A DNA stretch of 31,833 nucleotides from Collybiopsis luxurians FD-317 M1 (taxonomy: Eukaryota; Basidiomycota; Agaricomycetes; Agaricales; Omphalotaceae), in the NCBI GenBank assembly GCA_000827265.1, contig KN834773.1, forward strand, positions 70,399 through 102,231. Direction: 5' to 3'. Numbering within the stretch: position 1 is the first letter of the stretch; each line of letters opens with the position of its first letter. The translations under genes were made by a program, and so were the position numbers. Shown here one piece after another: positions 21,097-31,833 of this stretch. Under the pieces are notes generated by a model that searched no databases, was not told where the DNA came from, and was given only the letters and a program-made list of their open reading frames with translations.

Positions 21097-23608
21097 ATGA
21101 ACTCGACAACGTTTCTCTCTGGCATCGCTATAATCGCTTTCATATTATACAAATACAGCAGGCGTTTTCCTTTCCATAACATTCCTGGGCCCAAGTCGAA
21201 TTCATTCTGGCTCGGTGCGTGCACAAGACTCACCCGTCTGCGTGTAGGATTAAGTTGAAGCCCTCAGGCCATTTATGTGAACTGTTCCAGTTTCCAACGG
21301 CCGTGGTGAAGTCGATTGTGCACGCTTTTTATGTATAAGCACTCACTGTAGGATTTTATCAGACTGAATTGCAATGGCAAGAGACCTACGGCGGAGTGGT
21401 TCGATTCAAAGTGTCGTTCGGTGTTAGTGGAAACATGATTTATAATTTTGGAACTTGACACTGGGAGCTAGAGCGAGCAACTCATGATTACCGATCCCAA
21501 GGCTTTGCAACATATATTTCAGACCACGGATTACAGGTGGCGCAAATCTCGTACAAGAAGGGAGATAAGCAGATTGACGTCTGGTCGGGGATTAGCATGG
21601 TCCGATGGTGCAATAAAAGCTTCATTTCTCCTAGCCCACTTGCTTACTCATTGTGCCTTTCTATCTATTGCAGGTGATGCGCACAAACGCCAGCGAAAAA
21701 TTATGCTCCCAGGATTTAGTGCTCCTGAGGCCAAAAATCTCCTTCCATTTTTCTTGTCTTGTGCGTCGATGGTAACCATATACCTATATACCGTTTGGGG
21801 TGCTTTCTTGATTGCTCACTTCTCAGCTGTGTTCACGTTGGGGCGATATCATATCAACTTCTTCAGAGCGTTCGCAGGTCTTCAATATTCCTGAATGGAC
21901 AGCTCGGGCTGCTTTAGACGCGATCGGTCAAGGTACATTCAAAGTCGATGTATGGATGTCTCTCATATTCCTAAACGTTTCTTTCAGCTGCCTTTGATTA
22001 TGATTTTGGAGCTACTGGTGGTCAAGGTAATGAGCTCGGCAGGCTTTATCAGAACTTGATGTAAGTCCCGATTTTACAAGGCGGCACAGAACATATTCGA
22101 TTGAATCCTTATTATTTCCAAAGGGCTAAAAGCTTTAGCATCCCTTCCAAGGCCGGTCTTTTAATGCTCGAAGTTTTCGAATACATCCCGACTAGGGTGA
22201 TGGAGTGGATGGATAACCACAACCCACGATTTGCTCCTCTACATCGGGTTGCTCAGGTTGCGACAACTACCTCTAGAAATCTCGTTGCCATGAAGTCGAA
22301 TGCACTACTAGAAAGTAGAAACAAGAAAGACGTAATGAGTGTATTGGGTATGTATCAGGCCGTCTACAAATTTTACTCCGGCTTAAGTGCCTCAAGTCAA
22401 GGCCAACTTGGATGTTTCTCAAAATCCTAGTGCTCGATTGACTGAGGAGGAACTTTTGTCATCAATGCGGTAGGAAGAAAATGACATGGCTAAACTTTCT
22501 TCTCACAACACTCTTCTACAGACTTCTGATTTTTGCCGGTTTGTAGAAGCTGTCTCCACCTAGACCGGTTCGATTGCATTTACTTCACTTATAGGTCATG
22601 AAACGAGTGCCAACACCCTCTCATGGATGTTTTATGAGCTCACCTGTAATATGAACCTGCAAAGCAGACTTCGAGAAGAAATCCGAAGCACTGAGCGAAA
22701 GGTCATGGGTCGCGGAGATGCTGAAATTTCAATGCAGGACTTGGAATCTATGCCACTATTAAATGCGGTAGTCAAGGTCCGTGTGCTGCTTCGCTTCCAG
22801 GCCCAACTCTTAGTTCCTTTTAGGAAACTTTGCGTTTCCATCCGGTGTCTCCATACATGTTCAGGTGCGCAACCCATCCATTGGAAGGTTGCTGTGCTCA
22901 TGAGACAAACGAAATGAAGAACTTCAATCGAAGATGATGTACTCCCTTTGTCGAAACCTATCACAACGACAACAGGAGAAGTTCTTCACGAATTGCCTAT
23001 ACCTAAAGGAACGAAGGTGTTTACCTCGATATCAGCATACAATCGGTACGTCTTCCCAAGATGACCAAAAAAGCTAGTCATCTATGTCGCGCTTGTGCCA
23101 CAGAAATACAGATGTCTTTGGAGATGGTGAGAGCGGACGGTACTGGCCGCGGGCTACTTTATTCTCATTCTTCCATCCTTGCAGATGCTTCCGTCTTCAA
23201 TCCGGATCGGTGGCTCGAGCCAGGGCATGTTAAAACTGGAGTATCTTTCGGTGTATACGCGAATATGTGAGTCATCATGGTAGTTACACAACCTGTTGCT
23301 CATATTCATATTCGATATCAGTGCAACCTTTTCCGCTGGCATACGATCATGCATTGGATGGAGATTTGCGTGAGTCAAAATTCACCAAGGAGGCCTGTGC
23401 TGTTGTTGAAGTGTTCGCGCTTAGGGTCCTCGAATTGCAAGCGTTTCTCTATGAAATGTTGCGTAATTTTGAATTTACAGCAACTCCACAAGTGCATAAC
23501 GTTCGGCGAGTAACGGCATTTGTTATGATACCGTCCATTGAAGGTGAGCTGGAGAAGGGCTCGCAAATGCCTCTGAAGGTAGCGTTCGCTCCTAGAGAGG
23601 AAGATTGA
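21097..23608 (+). CDS. Cytochrome P450 monooxygenase
   Basis: Sixteen exons, all in phase: 21097-21214, 21352-21422, 21472-21607, 21674-21771, 21827-21932, 21988-22060, 22124-22347, 22397-22469, 22522-22538, 22595-22776, 22824-22864, 22920-23045, 23104-23126, 23185-23266, 23322-23369 and 23425-23608; 533 aa. An N-terminal helix (about 4-20) anchors it to the ER and is followed by the proline-rich IPGPK hinge. The I-helix AGHETS is at 305-310, ExxR (ETLR) at 367-370, FNPDRW at 434-439 and the heme loop FSAGIRSCIG at 460-469 with C467 as the iron ligand. It is therefore a complete, probably active class II P450 that takes electrons from NADPH-P450 reductase. The substrate is unknown; the family resembles the expanded xenobiotic / secondary-metabolism P450s of agaricomycetes. 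About 10 residues usually found between WLG and FYQ are absent and may lie in a micro-exon inside the unusually long first intron (137 nt). Confidence 0.92.
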
Positions 23609-24191
23609 ATGATTCAAAGGTTGTACGAAAGCTTCGTCGATACGTCCATGTAATAGTGTAATCTTATGTCATGTAACTGCGTATCCATATCTGTCATCTG
23701 AAACGTTTTTATGGACCAGTGTATACATCCTTAAAAATGATCAGATAGCTCATACGCGATCTATATCATATGTGAGCGAGAACTGTCAAGAGATCTAGAA
23801 GTAAGGGCGCATTGAACTCGAATGAGCTGAAGAACCTGGTGCTGAGCCTGGGTGTTTGCTCCTACAAAAGCACTAAACTTGACCTCCGCCTATGGAGAAA
23901 ATCTAGGGAAGCTTTCAAAAGAGATCTTTATCTTTCACCTGAGGCTGAGGCTGATAACTCGGGAACATTTGAACAGAATCCATGCACGATACGACGATAT
24001 GAATCCTATTCAAAGCGGAAGTACCATACAAAACTGATCCATCGGCATGTCGGACCCACTGGCATGCGGTGGAGGCATATAAGATGGGAAACAAATGTAA
24101 ACCGTTCCCTTGTCTCGCTGGCCGAGTGTATCATTTTGTTACATTGCTTTCACCCTAGAATTCTCCTTCCCTGCGCAACGTATCAGTTACC
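23609..24191. other. Intergenic, P450 3' flank and secreted-protein promoter
   Basis: No gene supported. A TATAAG at 24078-24083 lies 114 bp before the next ATG. Two overlapping open frames (from 23812 and 23852) have no domain, and one runs into the next gene out of frame. Confidence 0.55.
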
Positions 24192-24771
24192 ATGCATTCT
24201 AAGTCTTCCATTATTCACCTCGTCATCGTCTTCGTTCTTTTCATTGCTGGGTCGTGGGCATCGCCTGTCAACGTGAGTACTCAATTTGGCATGCTCGCCG
24301 AAGTATGCTCTTATCCTTGTTTTCATAGCGGGAATCGCATGATATGCATGTCCCCTTACTCACTCGGGACATACACGCTCGTGCCGGACCCAAAGGCGTC
24401 GAAATTGTATTCCCGAGTGCACCCTACACCCCGACATTAATGGGCGATAAAAAGATTAACTGGATCGAGCAGCTTGTGAGCAAATTTGGGCATCAGCAGC
24501 TGGCCGCTGCGGCGAGCTTGGACACGAACATCCATTTCCATGGTAAATTGCAAGTGAAGGATTCCAAAGTTGCTTTCACCGCGAAGTTCGACATGGGTGG
24601 ACACACCTGGGGTGTCCCAGGTGAGGTTACGGAAACCGGCGAGGGACAAATGCACGCTTCGATACCTTTCAAAATGACTGGGCTAGGCAGTATGTCTTTG
24701 ATTTTTTCGGTCTTGTCATTTATTCTGATTCCGGTTTAGCTAAGAACGCAAAGGTCGTCTCACTGGTTTGA
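24192..24771 (+). CDS. Small secreted protein, unknown function
   Basis: Three exons: 24192-24272, 24329-24689 and 24740-24771; 157 aa with phase-consistent joins (introns 56 and 50 nt). The first exon is a signal peptide: a basic start, hydrophobic core IIHLVIVFVLFIAG and likely cleavage after SWA near residue 24. The mature part (about 133 aa) has no cysteine, which is unusual for fungal effectors. It contains two Arg-ended segments (LLTR, DIHAR) that could be processing sites, then Gly/Lys/His-rich sequence with alternating beta-like patterns (NIHFHGKLQVKDSKVAFTAK). I do not recognise a family. Secretion is the only property I would assert. It sits 583 bp downstream of the P450 on the same strand and is convergent with the Uso1 gene. 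Confidence 0.75.
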
Positions 24772-25268
24772 TTGGAACGCTATGTAGACTTGCATACGAG
24801 TAGATCTTGTACGCGTTTCATGCACATAACCACGGGAAAGGAGTGGGATCGCAGTATAATATGGCGAACTAAATATGTATTTGATCGAACGGTTACGAAG
24901 CCTATATGAAGCACTCGTCTTCTCGAGCATTAACCTCACGGACACAACCAAAAATGTCACTTGAACCTCCATTCTTTCCCCAGCCGCAAACGTCCAGGTA
25001 GAAAAGTTGTACACGTTAATTAAGAGATCCACTAGAGTCAGGTGGAAAGCGCGTGACCGCGTTGCATTAAGTGTCATTCATTTTTGCGAAGCATTCAGAT
25101 TCCCCCTCGCTACCCTTGTCGAAATAATCAAAAAACTCCCTTTAACTGCATGCATACAGACCCCAATATCACCAAATTCCACCATTGTAACTTGGGATAT
25201 CTTCCTTCTCACTATCTGATCATCAACACCCGCGCCGCACTACTTTCGGCAATCTCATCCCTCATCCT
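24772..25268. other. Convergent 3' intergenic region
   Basis: Between the secreted-protein gene and the Uso1-like gene. Overlapping short open frames on both strands have no domain; the region should hold both 3' UTRs. Confidence 0.6.
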
Positions 25269-28200
25269 TCATTCTTCATCGTCCCCTTCATCCTCGTCCC
25301 CTTCGTCCTCCGAGACCTCAAGCCCAGCCTCCTTCATCTTCGCCTTGTCCTTCCTTCTCTTCCCAGTAACTTCATCCAACAACACCAACAAGTCCTCCTG
25401 TTCCTTCTCGGTTTCCTTTTGTTTTTCCTCAGAAACTTGCAAAGCCGCACGAAGTGATTCGACTTGAGATTTGAGAGCAGCAATCTGTGTATGAGAAAAA
25501 AAAGGAATAAGTTACGGTGTTGAATCACTCGTTGGCACAGAAATGACGACCGAAAGGAAACAAGAAATTACGATTCATACCTCATCATCGTTCGAAGGTG
25601 CTTTTGGCTGTTGCTGCAGCTGAGCCCGAAGACTTTCAATCTCCTGCGCTTGACTCCGAAGTGAGTTTTGCAAAGACGAGATAAGCATAGCCGTCTCCGC
25701 GCTGGGCCCTAAAGTTATCATAGTCCCGGATCAGCAGAATTTCTTGCAACAGTCGAGAACAGAAATAAGAACATACCTGACGTTGAAGCCAACTGATCTG
25801 GGTCCGTGGAAAGTCCTCTTTGAACGGTGTCTATACACAAGCAACGATGTGTTAATTGGACCGCCAAAACTGTCCGAGGAAGAAACCTTACAGTAATTCG
25901 ACTTCCAGAAATCCACAAACGCCCAGTCGAACCACACCTCTCCCTGTATTCCGGCTTTAGCAAGAAGACCGGTAGCTCCCGGATAAGCTTGCACGAGAGT
26001 CTCTGGGCTGACGTTCTTGAAGCGCTCGTCGTCTCGTAGCCGAGCCATTCGTCCGAGGAGCGTATCGACCCCAAGACGGTTGAGGATTGGACTGATGGTC
26101 GCTCTAAATCGAAGTAGAACAATGAAATGAGAGGCAAGTAACACTGACAAAGATAGGAACGCACCGAGTAATCTCTCCTGGTTCACGATTATACTCGTAC
26201 ATAGTTCCGAGTAGGAATACGCATAGACTAGGAATGAGGAAGTCCGTCTCAGAAACTTGATTGATAGGTTCCACAAGCTATACATTCAGTTGGCTCAGCA
26301 CAATGAAACACCAAAGCTAGGGGGCAAGGAAGCCAGATACGCACAATACCCAATCCACCCGAATTCAAAAACTCCCTCACAGCGGCAGGTTCCTCCCACA
26401 ACCACTGCGACAACAGCGTAAGATACCCAACAATCAACCGATCCCATTCTCTTGACTCCAAATCAGACGTATCCTGTCTCGACCTCGATAAAAACGCCAG
26501 AGACAAATTCTCCGCTAAAACTTGAAGTAAAGTCTGAGGGGGGTCGTCGTCATCAGGTTCATCTGCCGGCGTAGGCTGTGCAGGAGGGGCAAGGCCATCT
26601 GCAGGGACAAAAAAGCTACCACCTCCACTGCCGGTAGCAGAGGCTGCTGGCGGTTGCGGTTTGATAGATCGAGCAAGGGTTTTACAGCGCGGTGATGAGC
26701 GCAGTAAGGAGGAGAAGAGGAGGCTAGCAAAGTGAGATGAAGATACTAGGACATGATCGAGAGGCTCGGACGAATCAGGAGTGATTGACAGAGCTTGGAG
26801 AAGGGGCGTCGGGGGTAGTTGCGAAGGATCTGACGGGATAACTGTAAATTGAAAAGACGGGAGGAATGAAGAAATCACGAACCGTTTCCTTCGGACGCGA
26901 CCATAGACGATATTATAGCGTACTTGATCTCTTCTTTCCGCACGAAGTTCTGCTGGGTCGTCAGGTCTCGAAATATCCAGAAATAGAGAGTAGCAATACC
27001 TCAAAAACGCCCACTGCAGCGGAACGCAACTCCAAGTCGCTTTTCAATCTCTTTGCGCTTTCCATCCCGTTATATTCACCATGTAGAGCAAGCTCAACGA
27101 GAGCATCCAAGGCTGAAGCAGCTTCTAACCGATCCCACTCTTCGCCATTGGTCTCTGGTACAGGCATGTAAGGTGTGACAATGAGTTCGGATAGCGGGAA
27201 GCTAATATTTGAAGGGAGGAGATGGAGTGCCTGGCTTTTGAGGGATGGGGGTGCATTTGAAGCTAGCGCGATTTCAATCAAGCAACGTGTGAATACGTGA
27301 GTATCTTGGTCCTGTTGACTGAACTCAGTGTTTGTGCAGAGGAGACATTAGCGAAAACTTACCCCGTAACCTTTGGATCCAACCAGCAGTCCGATTATAG
27401 CCACGACTGACTTTGCATTCTGTAGCTTCTGATTATCCCAGAATTGCAGAGCAAATTCCTGAGGTGTAGGAGCATCGGGCGGTAGATTGGGAGGGAAAAG
27501 CAGCAGGGAGAGAAGTACAGGTGGAAGGCCAGTTTCTCGAAAGTAGCTCTGATTGTAGGTGATAAGCGATAGAAACGACAATCGGGAGTAGACGTACTTG
27601 ATTAGACGAATTGAATCGGAGTAGAGCATCAACACAACTCAAAGCTTCGTTGGCAACAGCACCTCCTTCGACTCCCCCTCCTTCTCTGACAATATTGAAG
27701 AGTTTCTCGAATGCGCCTTCGAAAGCCAAAACTTTTTGAATATCGGCGCTCTGCGAAACCAAAGCCTGGGCCATCGATATAGCCTCTGGATGGACATCAA
27801 CAGACTAAGAACACATATGAAGATGTTTGTCTTACCATTCCTTATGATTTCCCGTTTATCCTCCAAAGCAGCAGCCACGCTAGCAGGACCTGTAGGAGCT
27901 GTCAAGAAGTAACTTTGTACAACTTGCCGCCGATTGTGAAGCAAAGTTGACAAAAACTGAAGTGTCCCGAAACGCGTATAAAAGTTGTTATCAGCCATTA
28001 AAGCGAATAACGAGTGCACGGCTTGTTCAGTGGCCAGCACCGAATCCGTATGCTTGTTCCCAAGTTCCTTGTCACTCTCCACGTCACACAGCAGATCCAA
28101 AGTTTCCATGACGGCTTTCCCGATGTCTGGATCTACTTCAGCGTCATTATATAAGACCTGCAAAAGGCCAGGCAGAGCCAAAGCGCCGACATCCTGTTTA

Positions 28201-28364
28201 CAATCTCTGGCAAGTCCTTTCAAGGCCAATACAGCAGCACGACGGTCAGCTAGAAGAGTGGCTGGCTGAAGCCGGTCACTGAGCTTTCCTACAGTGTCCG
28301 TTGCGGTCTGCGGTGCTCCAGTGGGTCCCCTAAGAGCAACATAAGTCTGAGAGAGAAATTCCAT
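25269..28364 (-). CDS. USO1: Uso1/p115 vesicle tethering factor
   Basis: Eleven exons on the minus strand: 28364-27836, 27785-27598, 27548-27363, 27311-27000, 26952-26883, 26841-26345, 26277-26165, 26103-25892, 25830-25777, 25708-25581 and 25484-25269; 834 aa, all in phase. The large N-terminal armadillo-like head (about 1-680) begins MEFLSQTYVALRGPTGAP, with LLADRRAAVLALKGLARD as the recognisable Uso1/p115 segment, and continues through FYTRFGTLQFLSTLLHNRRQ. A short coiled coil (about 705-800) and a Glu/Asp-rich C-terminus (SEDEGDEDEGD) follow. The family tethers COPII vesicles to the cis-Golgi, binding Rab1/Ypt1 and GM130/SNAREs. The coiled coil is much shorter than in yeast Uso1 (1,790 aa) and resembles the compact p115 layout. 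The acceptor of exon 5 is a tandem CAGCAG (NAGNAG) and may be used in two ways; the intron after it is only 41 nt. Confidence 0.94.
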
Positions 28365-28798
28365 ACGTTGACGGGATCGGGACTGGAAAAGCCTGTCGCG
28401 CTGCACGTGACTAGAACTTTGAGAATTACAGCTTTGACCGGTTGCTCATCCTCGCTTCGTTGTATCGCCTAGGACTTTCAAAGTTCCCGTGCTAATCTTT
28501 CATATCTGAGGACTAACAATGGCTAGGTGTCTCGTGATAGGCAAACACGAGGCTCGCACAAGCAAGGAATATTTGACTCATGAATCTCTAAATTTAAGCG
28601 GGTCTTCTGATAGGGTGTACCTGCAACGAAGGAGTGCCTTCGATGCTTCGTACGAAAACCATGACCACTGACACCAAGTAAGACTCTGACCAGGCTGCAG
28701 CTCGGACCGTCGACATCTCTGCAACGTACCTGATCACCTGCGTCTCTTACGCATATGAATTTCACCTTGGAAAAAACCCGGAAGTTACTGCTCATTAG
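28365..28798. promoter_or_regulatory. Divergent promoter region of USO1 and GH30
   Basis: The two start codons are 482 bp apart and face away from each other. No independent gene is seen. The GH30 side has a clear TATA box; the USO1 side has none obvious, in line with housekeeping expression. Confidence 0.5.
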
Positions 28799-28806
28799 TA
28801 TAAAAA
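28799..28806 (+). promoter_or_regulatory. TATA box of the GH30 gene
   Basis: TATAAAAA located 48 bp before the ATG at 28847, implying a short leader of roughly 15-25 nt. Confidence 0.6.
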
Positions 28807-28846
28807 GATTAGATCATGGGCAAATTTCATCTTGCATCATCCGAAA

Positions 28847-30821
28847 ATGCTGCTTGTCTCCTCCTCACTGGCTCTGGCGACCTTGCTCGGCAGTCTGCCT
28901 ACTCATGTCCAGTCTGCTACAGTCTCCTCGACCGTTGCTCAGACGTTCCTCGGCGTAGGAGGTTCCGGGGCTTGGTGGCCTCACGATCTATTCAACTTCC
29001 CAGACAGTGTTCGACAGAATCTCTCCTCCTTGCTGTTTTCTCAATCTGGGCTCGGACTCTCCAGCTATAGATACAATCTCGGCGGTGGCGGAGTCCAAGT
29101 ATCCAACCCCGTCCGCGCACCACAGACACCCTATGTCTCTGCGGGGGTGTACAACTTTTCCGCAGACCCGCAAGGAACATTCTTCCTCCAGCAAGCGTCA
29201 AATTTCGGCGTTCCAGGAATCACAATGTTTATAAATAGCGCTCCTGCTCCTCTCACGTCCAACAAAGCGAGTTGCGCTGGCCAATTCGTTAATGGTGTGC
29301 TGGACTTATTTTTGCTTACATGGAATGCGTACTAAGGTTTTTCCCCTATTCCAGGCAGCGGTCCGGCTTTTGCTCAATATATGGTCGATGTAGCTTCGCA
29401 CTGGCGCTCTGTGGGAATCAATATCAGCTACATCTCCCCAATGAACGAGCCTGATAATAGTTTCGGGCCCATTCCTTGCGGGCAAGAGGGAATGCTAGTA
29501 CAACCTAATCAGTACGTGTATACACTTTTTGTGTTTAACTTGTCGTATTGAAACTACTTAGACGAGCAGAAGTAGTCAGCAGCCTTTGGAACGAGCTAAA
29601 CTCCAGAGGTCTAGCCACTGCTATTGGGATCCTTGCAGATGAAACTTCATCTACTTCCGTCGCTCCTACGGAATATGGAGCTTGGTTGCCAGAGGTTGTT
29701 AATATGGTATGCCCCTTCTTTTCCTCGGTCAAGATCCAGTGCTAATGTCTTACACACTTCAGGTAGCGCACATCGTGCACCACGCTTACGATTTCCCTTC
29801 GGATGCCAACTACCTCGCATTCGTCAACGCAGCACACGCGGCGTCGGGAGGCAAGTCCACCTGGATGTCAGAGATCTGCTGCTCGTTGGGAACACCCTCT
29901 GGTACTGGTCGAGGTTACACTCAGGGATTCGATCCTACGTCAGTTATTCCCATCTCATACTCTGAACACTGACCGATTTTGCCTGAGTAGCATTAACAAT
30001 GCTTTGATGTGGGCGGGATTGGTATTCCAAAGTTTTGTTATCGGTGGAGAGGCGCATTACGATGCAAGTTGTTTTCCCGTTTCTGGCCCAACACTGACGG
30101 AGTTTTTCTTCGATATTTAGTTCTGGACACTTGTTTCAAATGGTATGTATAGCAGATCATATTGAAGCTCCCGCTCATTTTGCTCGTACTCCTCACATAG
30201 GATTGGGCTGTGATCCTACAAGGAGCGCAACTTGCCCTACGACCGCCAATTCACAAGGATGGAATGTAAGTGAGTAGCCAATACAAATGCAAAGCAACTT
30301 ACGCTTTCCAGGATGGCATGATCTACTATGACCCTAATTACGCCACCAACGGCAATCACGCTTTATGTGAGTTTCGAATTTCCATACCGCGCCAACTGCT
30401 AATCCCATACGTCCGTTTTCAGACGTCGTCAAACACTTCTGGGCCTACAAACATTTCGGCAACTTTGTCAAACGTATGTCTGCTCTCCTCGTGTTCTTCC
30501 ATTTTATCCTTACTTTCGCTTTTCTTTCTTTCACCAGCTGGTACACAACGACACCCAGTATCAGGCTCCGACGCCTCTGAATTCACCCTCGTCGTATCCA
30601 ACTCGACAACTTACAGCGTAATCGCCATGAATCCCAACTCAACCGCCTCTACACTATCTCTAACCTTCCCGGAAACAGTCTGTGGCACAACTGCATTCCG
30701 TACCTCAGCCACAGAGGATTTCTCTACCATCGCCGCGGCAAAAGCGAGTGGTTCGAGTTGGTCATTGCCTTTGAACGCTGTGAGTTTGTCGTCGTACATA
30801 TTTAAACGTGGAGCATGTTAA
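28847..30821 (+). CDS. Secreted GH30 glycosidase, endo-beta-1,6-galactanase-like
   Basis: Ten exons, all in phase: 28847-29294, 29355-29511, 29562-29706, 29763-29938, 29991-30063, 30121-30142, 30201-30265, 30312-30366, 30423-30473 and 30538-30821; 491 aa. ATG 28847 opens a 23-residue signal peptide (core LALATLLGSL, cleaved near HVQS). The GH30 (beta/alpha)8 domain begins FLGVGGSGAWWP and contains LSSYRYNLGGGG. The acid/base is E181 in SPMNEPD and the nucleophile E287 in TWMSEICC; both are present. The C-terminal ~110 residues form the usual beta-sandwich. The pattern is closest to fungal endo-beta-1,6-galactanases (GH30 subfamily 5), which cut side chains of plant arabinogalactan; beta-1,6-glucanase is the main alternative. 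The intron at 30064-30120 is GC-AG. The gene diverges from USO1 with a 482-bp gap. Confidence 0.93.
30064..30120 (+). other. GC-AG intron in the GH30 gene
   Basis: Donor GCAAGT and acceptor ATTTAG, 57 nt. It joins EAHYD to FWTLVSNG in phase, matching the expected GH30 sequence, and no GT donor nearby does so. Confidence 0.85.
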
Positions 30822-31833
30822 AAGGAAGAGAATGTGACGATTGAAAAGAGTGGCAGCAGTAATGTACAAACCCTAGTATACCAATTAAATGCAATGGAGC
30901 ATTTCCAAGATTCCGTCATGCGTAAATCCCCTGCATCTTCAAGTCCAACATCCAACCTTCGTCCACATCGCTTACCCGTATCGATAGCAGAAATCTGTGT
31001 TATGTGCAGGGAAGTATCACGACACCTCCACGAATGTGCCAAGAAACAGGCATCCAGATCTCTGGGTTGCATTCGAATGACAGCTCATAATTCTTTTCCT
31101 ATGAAAGAAAAGTCGGCCAGTAGTTACATATGATATGGATGTGACTCGCCAATGCCAAACCTGCCGAGGTATTCGAGCTATCTGAACCCAATCTTGCCGA
31201 CTGATCATATTTCTCAACACGGTCATCCCAATTAGTGTGCATTTTCCAGATCAAGAATCCAGACTAGATGATCATATCCGTGAGAGCAAACGGAATGAGA
31301 GTAAGTAGTGGGAAAACGACGTTGAAAAAATGATATCCTAAAGTTAGCTGGCCAAGTCATTTCTCATGCCCTGACATGTTTTACCGCGTCGCGATAAACG
31401 CTGCATTGAGAAAGGCGGTCTAGATCGGCTACAGTGCTTTGCGTAATTCTGCGGCCCTCCGGAATCTATACCGTTGTTTATTTGTATTTATGTGATCTGC
31501 GCGCCTACAGAGCGCTAGTGTACTGAGCATATCTGTATGTCATATTCGCAGCTTTATGGGCACCAGCTAATCAGGATATTGGTTTATAATATTGGCCCAG
31601 TGTATGGGAGGCTGGAGGGACAAGTAAATATGGTAAGAGTCGAGGAACTATTGCACGGCGCGGCACTTTGATGCGATGATCGGGGTACTCGGTCATCTGT
31701 CAAACCTTGTGCATCTCACCAGTATGGGTACAAACCAGGAAAAATATGGCAAATATGGGTCTTTACTGCAGGTTTGCAAGAATGTAAAGGCTGGTTCCCA
31801 GAAATTATGGCAGTTACAGAGGGAAATGTTGAG
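30822..31833. other. Downstream region, no gene seen
   Basis: The 3' flank of the GH30 gene to the window edge. Short open frames near 30834-31226 on both strands have no recognisable domain and do not splice into longer ones. The last 500 bases are featureless to me. Confidence 0.5.

Noticed and set aside
21097..23608. P450 as a broken pseudogene because the frame changes many times
   Set aside because: All sixteen exons join in phase at standard splice sites and every catalytic motif is intact.
23812..24276. 154-codon open frame upstream of the secreted-protein gene
   Set aside because: It runs out of frame through the well-supported signal-peptide exon at 24192-24272 and shows no domain.
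21097..30821. P450, small secreted protein and GH30 as a biosynthetic cluster
   Set aside because: No backbone synthase, transporter or regulator is present, and a housekeeping tether gene lies between them.

Overview
The window is nuclear DNA of a basidiomycete fungus, most likely an agaricomycete. Nearly every gene is cut by introns of about 50-70 nt with GT(R)AGT-type donors, two splice sites are GC-AG, and the gene set (multi-exon P450, GH16 and GH30 carbohydrate enzymes, a short C-X4-CXC metallothionein, ankyrin repeats of the fungal NLR type) fits that group. I built all exon joins by hand from splice signals and kept only joins that preserve reading phase.

Layout, left to right. 1-297: decaying 3' end of an ankyrin-repeat gene (+). 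1067-4063 (-): a 934-aa mostly low-complexity protein with a helical C-terminal module. 5756-7682 (-): an F-BAR/SH3 cytokinesis protein of the Cdc15/Imp2/Hof1 type. 7683-10546: gene-poor, with a 303-bp TA-flanked inverted-repeat element (MITE) at 9158-9464. 10547-10700 (-): a two-exon 31-aa metallothionein, too short for ordinary ORF finding. 11833-13994 (+): a membrane-anchored GH16 glucanase-like protein. 14748-15408 (-): a Yar1-like ankyrin chaperone of ribosomal protein S3. 16001-18102 (+): a 14-exon multi-pass membrane protein of unknown role. 18103-21096: about 3 kb without a gene I can support. 21097-23608 (+): an intact 16-exon cytochrome P450. 24192-24771 (+): a small cysteine-free secreted protein. 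25269-28364 (-): the Uso1/p115 vesicle tether. 28847-30821 (+): a secreted GH30 enzyme, probably endo-beta-1,6-galactanase-like. 30822-31833: nothing seen.

The genes do not form one pathway. Housekeeping genes (F-BAR, Yar1-like, Uso1) alternate with accessory genes facing the environment (metallothionein, GH16, P450, small secreted protein, GH30, NLR-type ankyrin fragment). The accessory genes sit beside the gene-poor, repeat-bearing stretches. The most useful new items are the hidden metallothionein with its probable 5'-UTR intron, the MITE, the uncharacterised membrane protein and small secreted protein, and the two GC-AG introns. I saw no CRISPR, no rRNA and no convincing tRNA.
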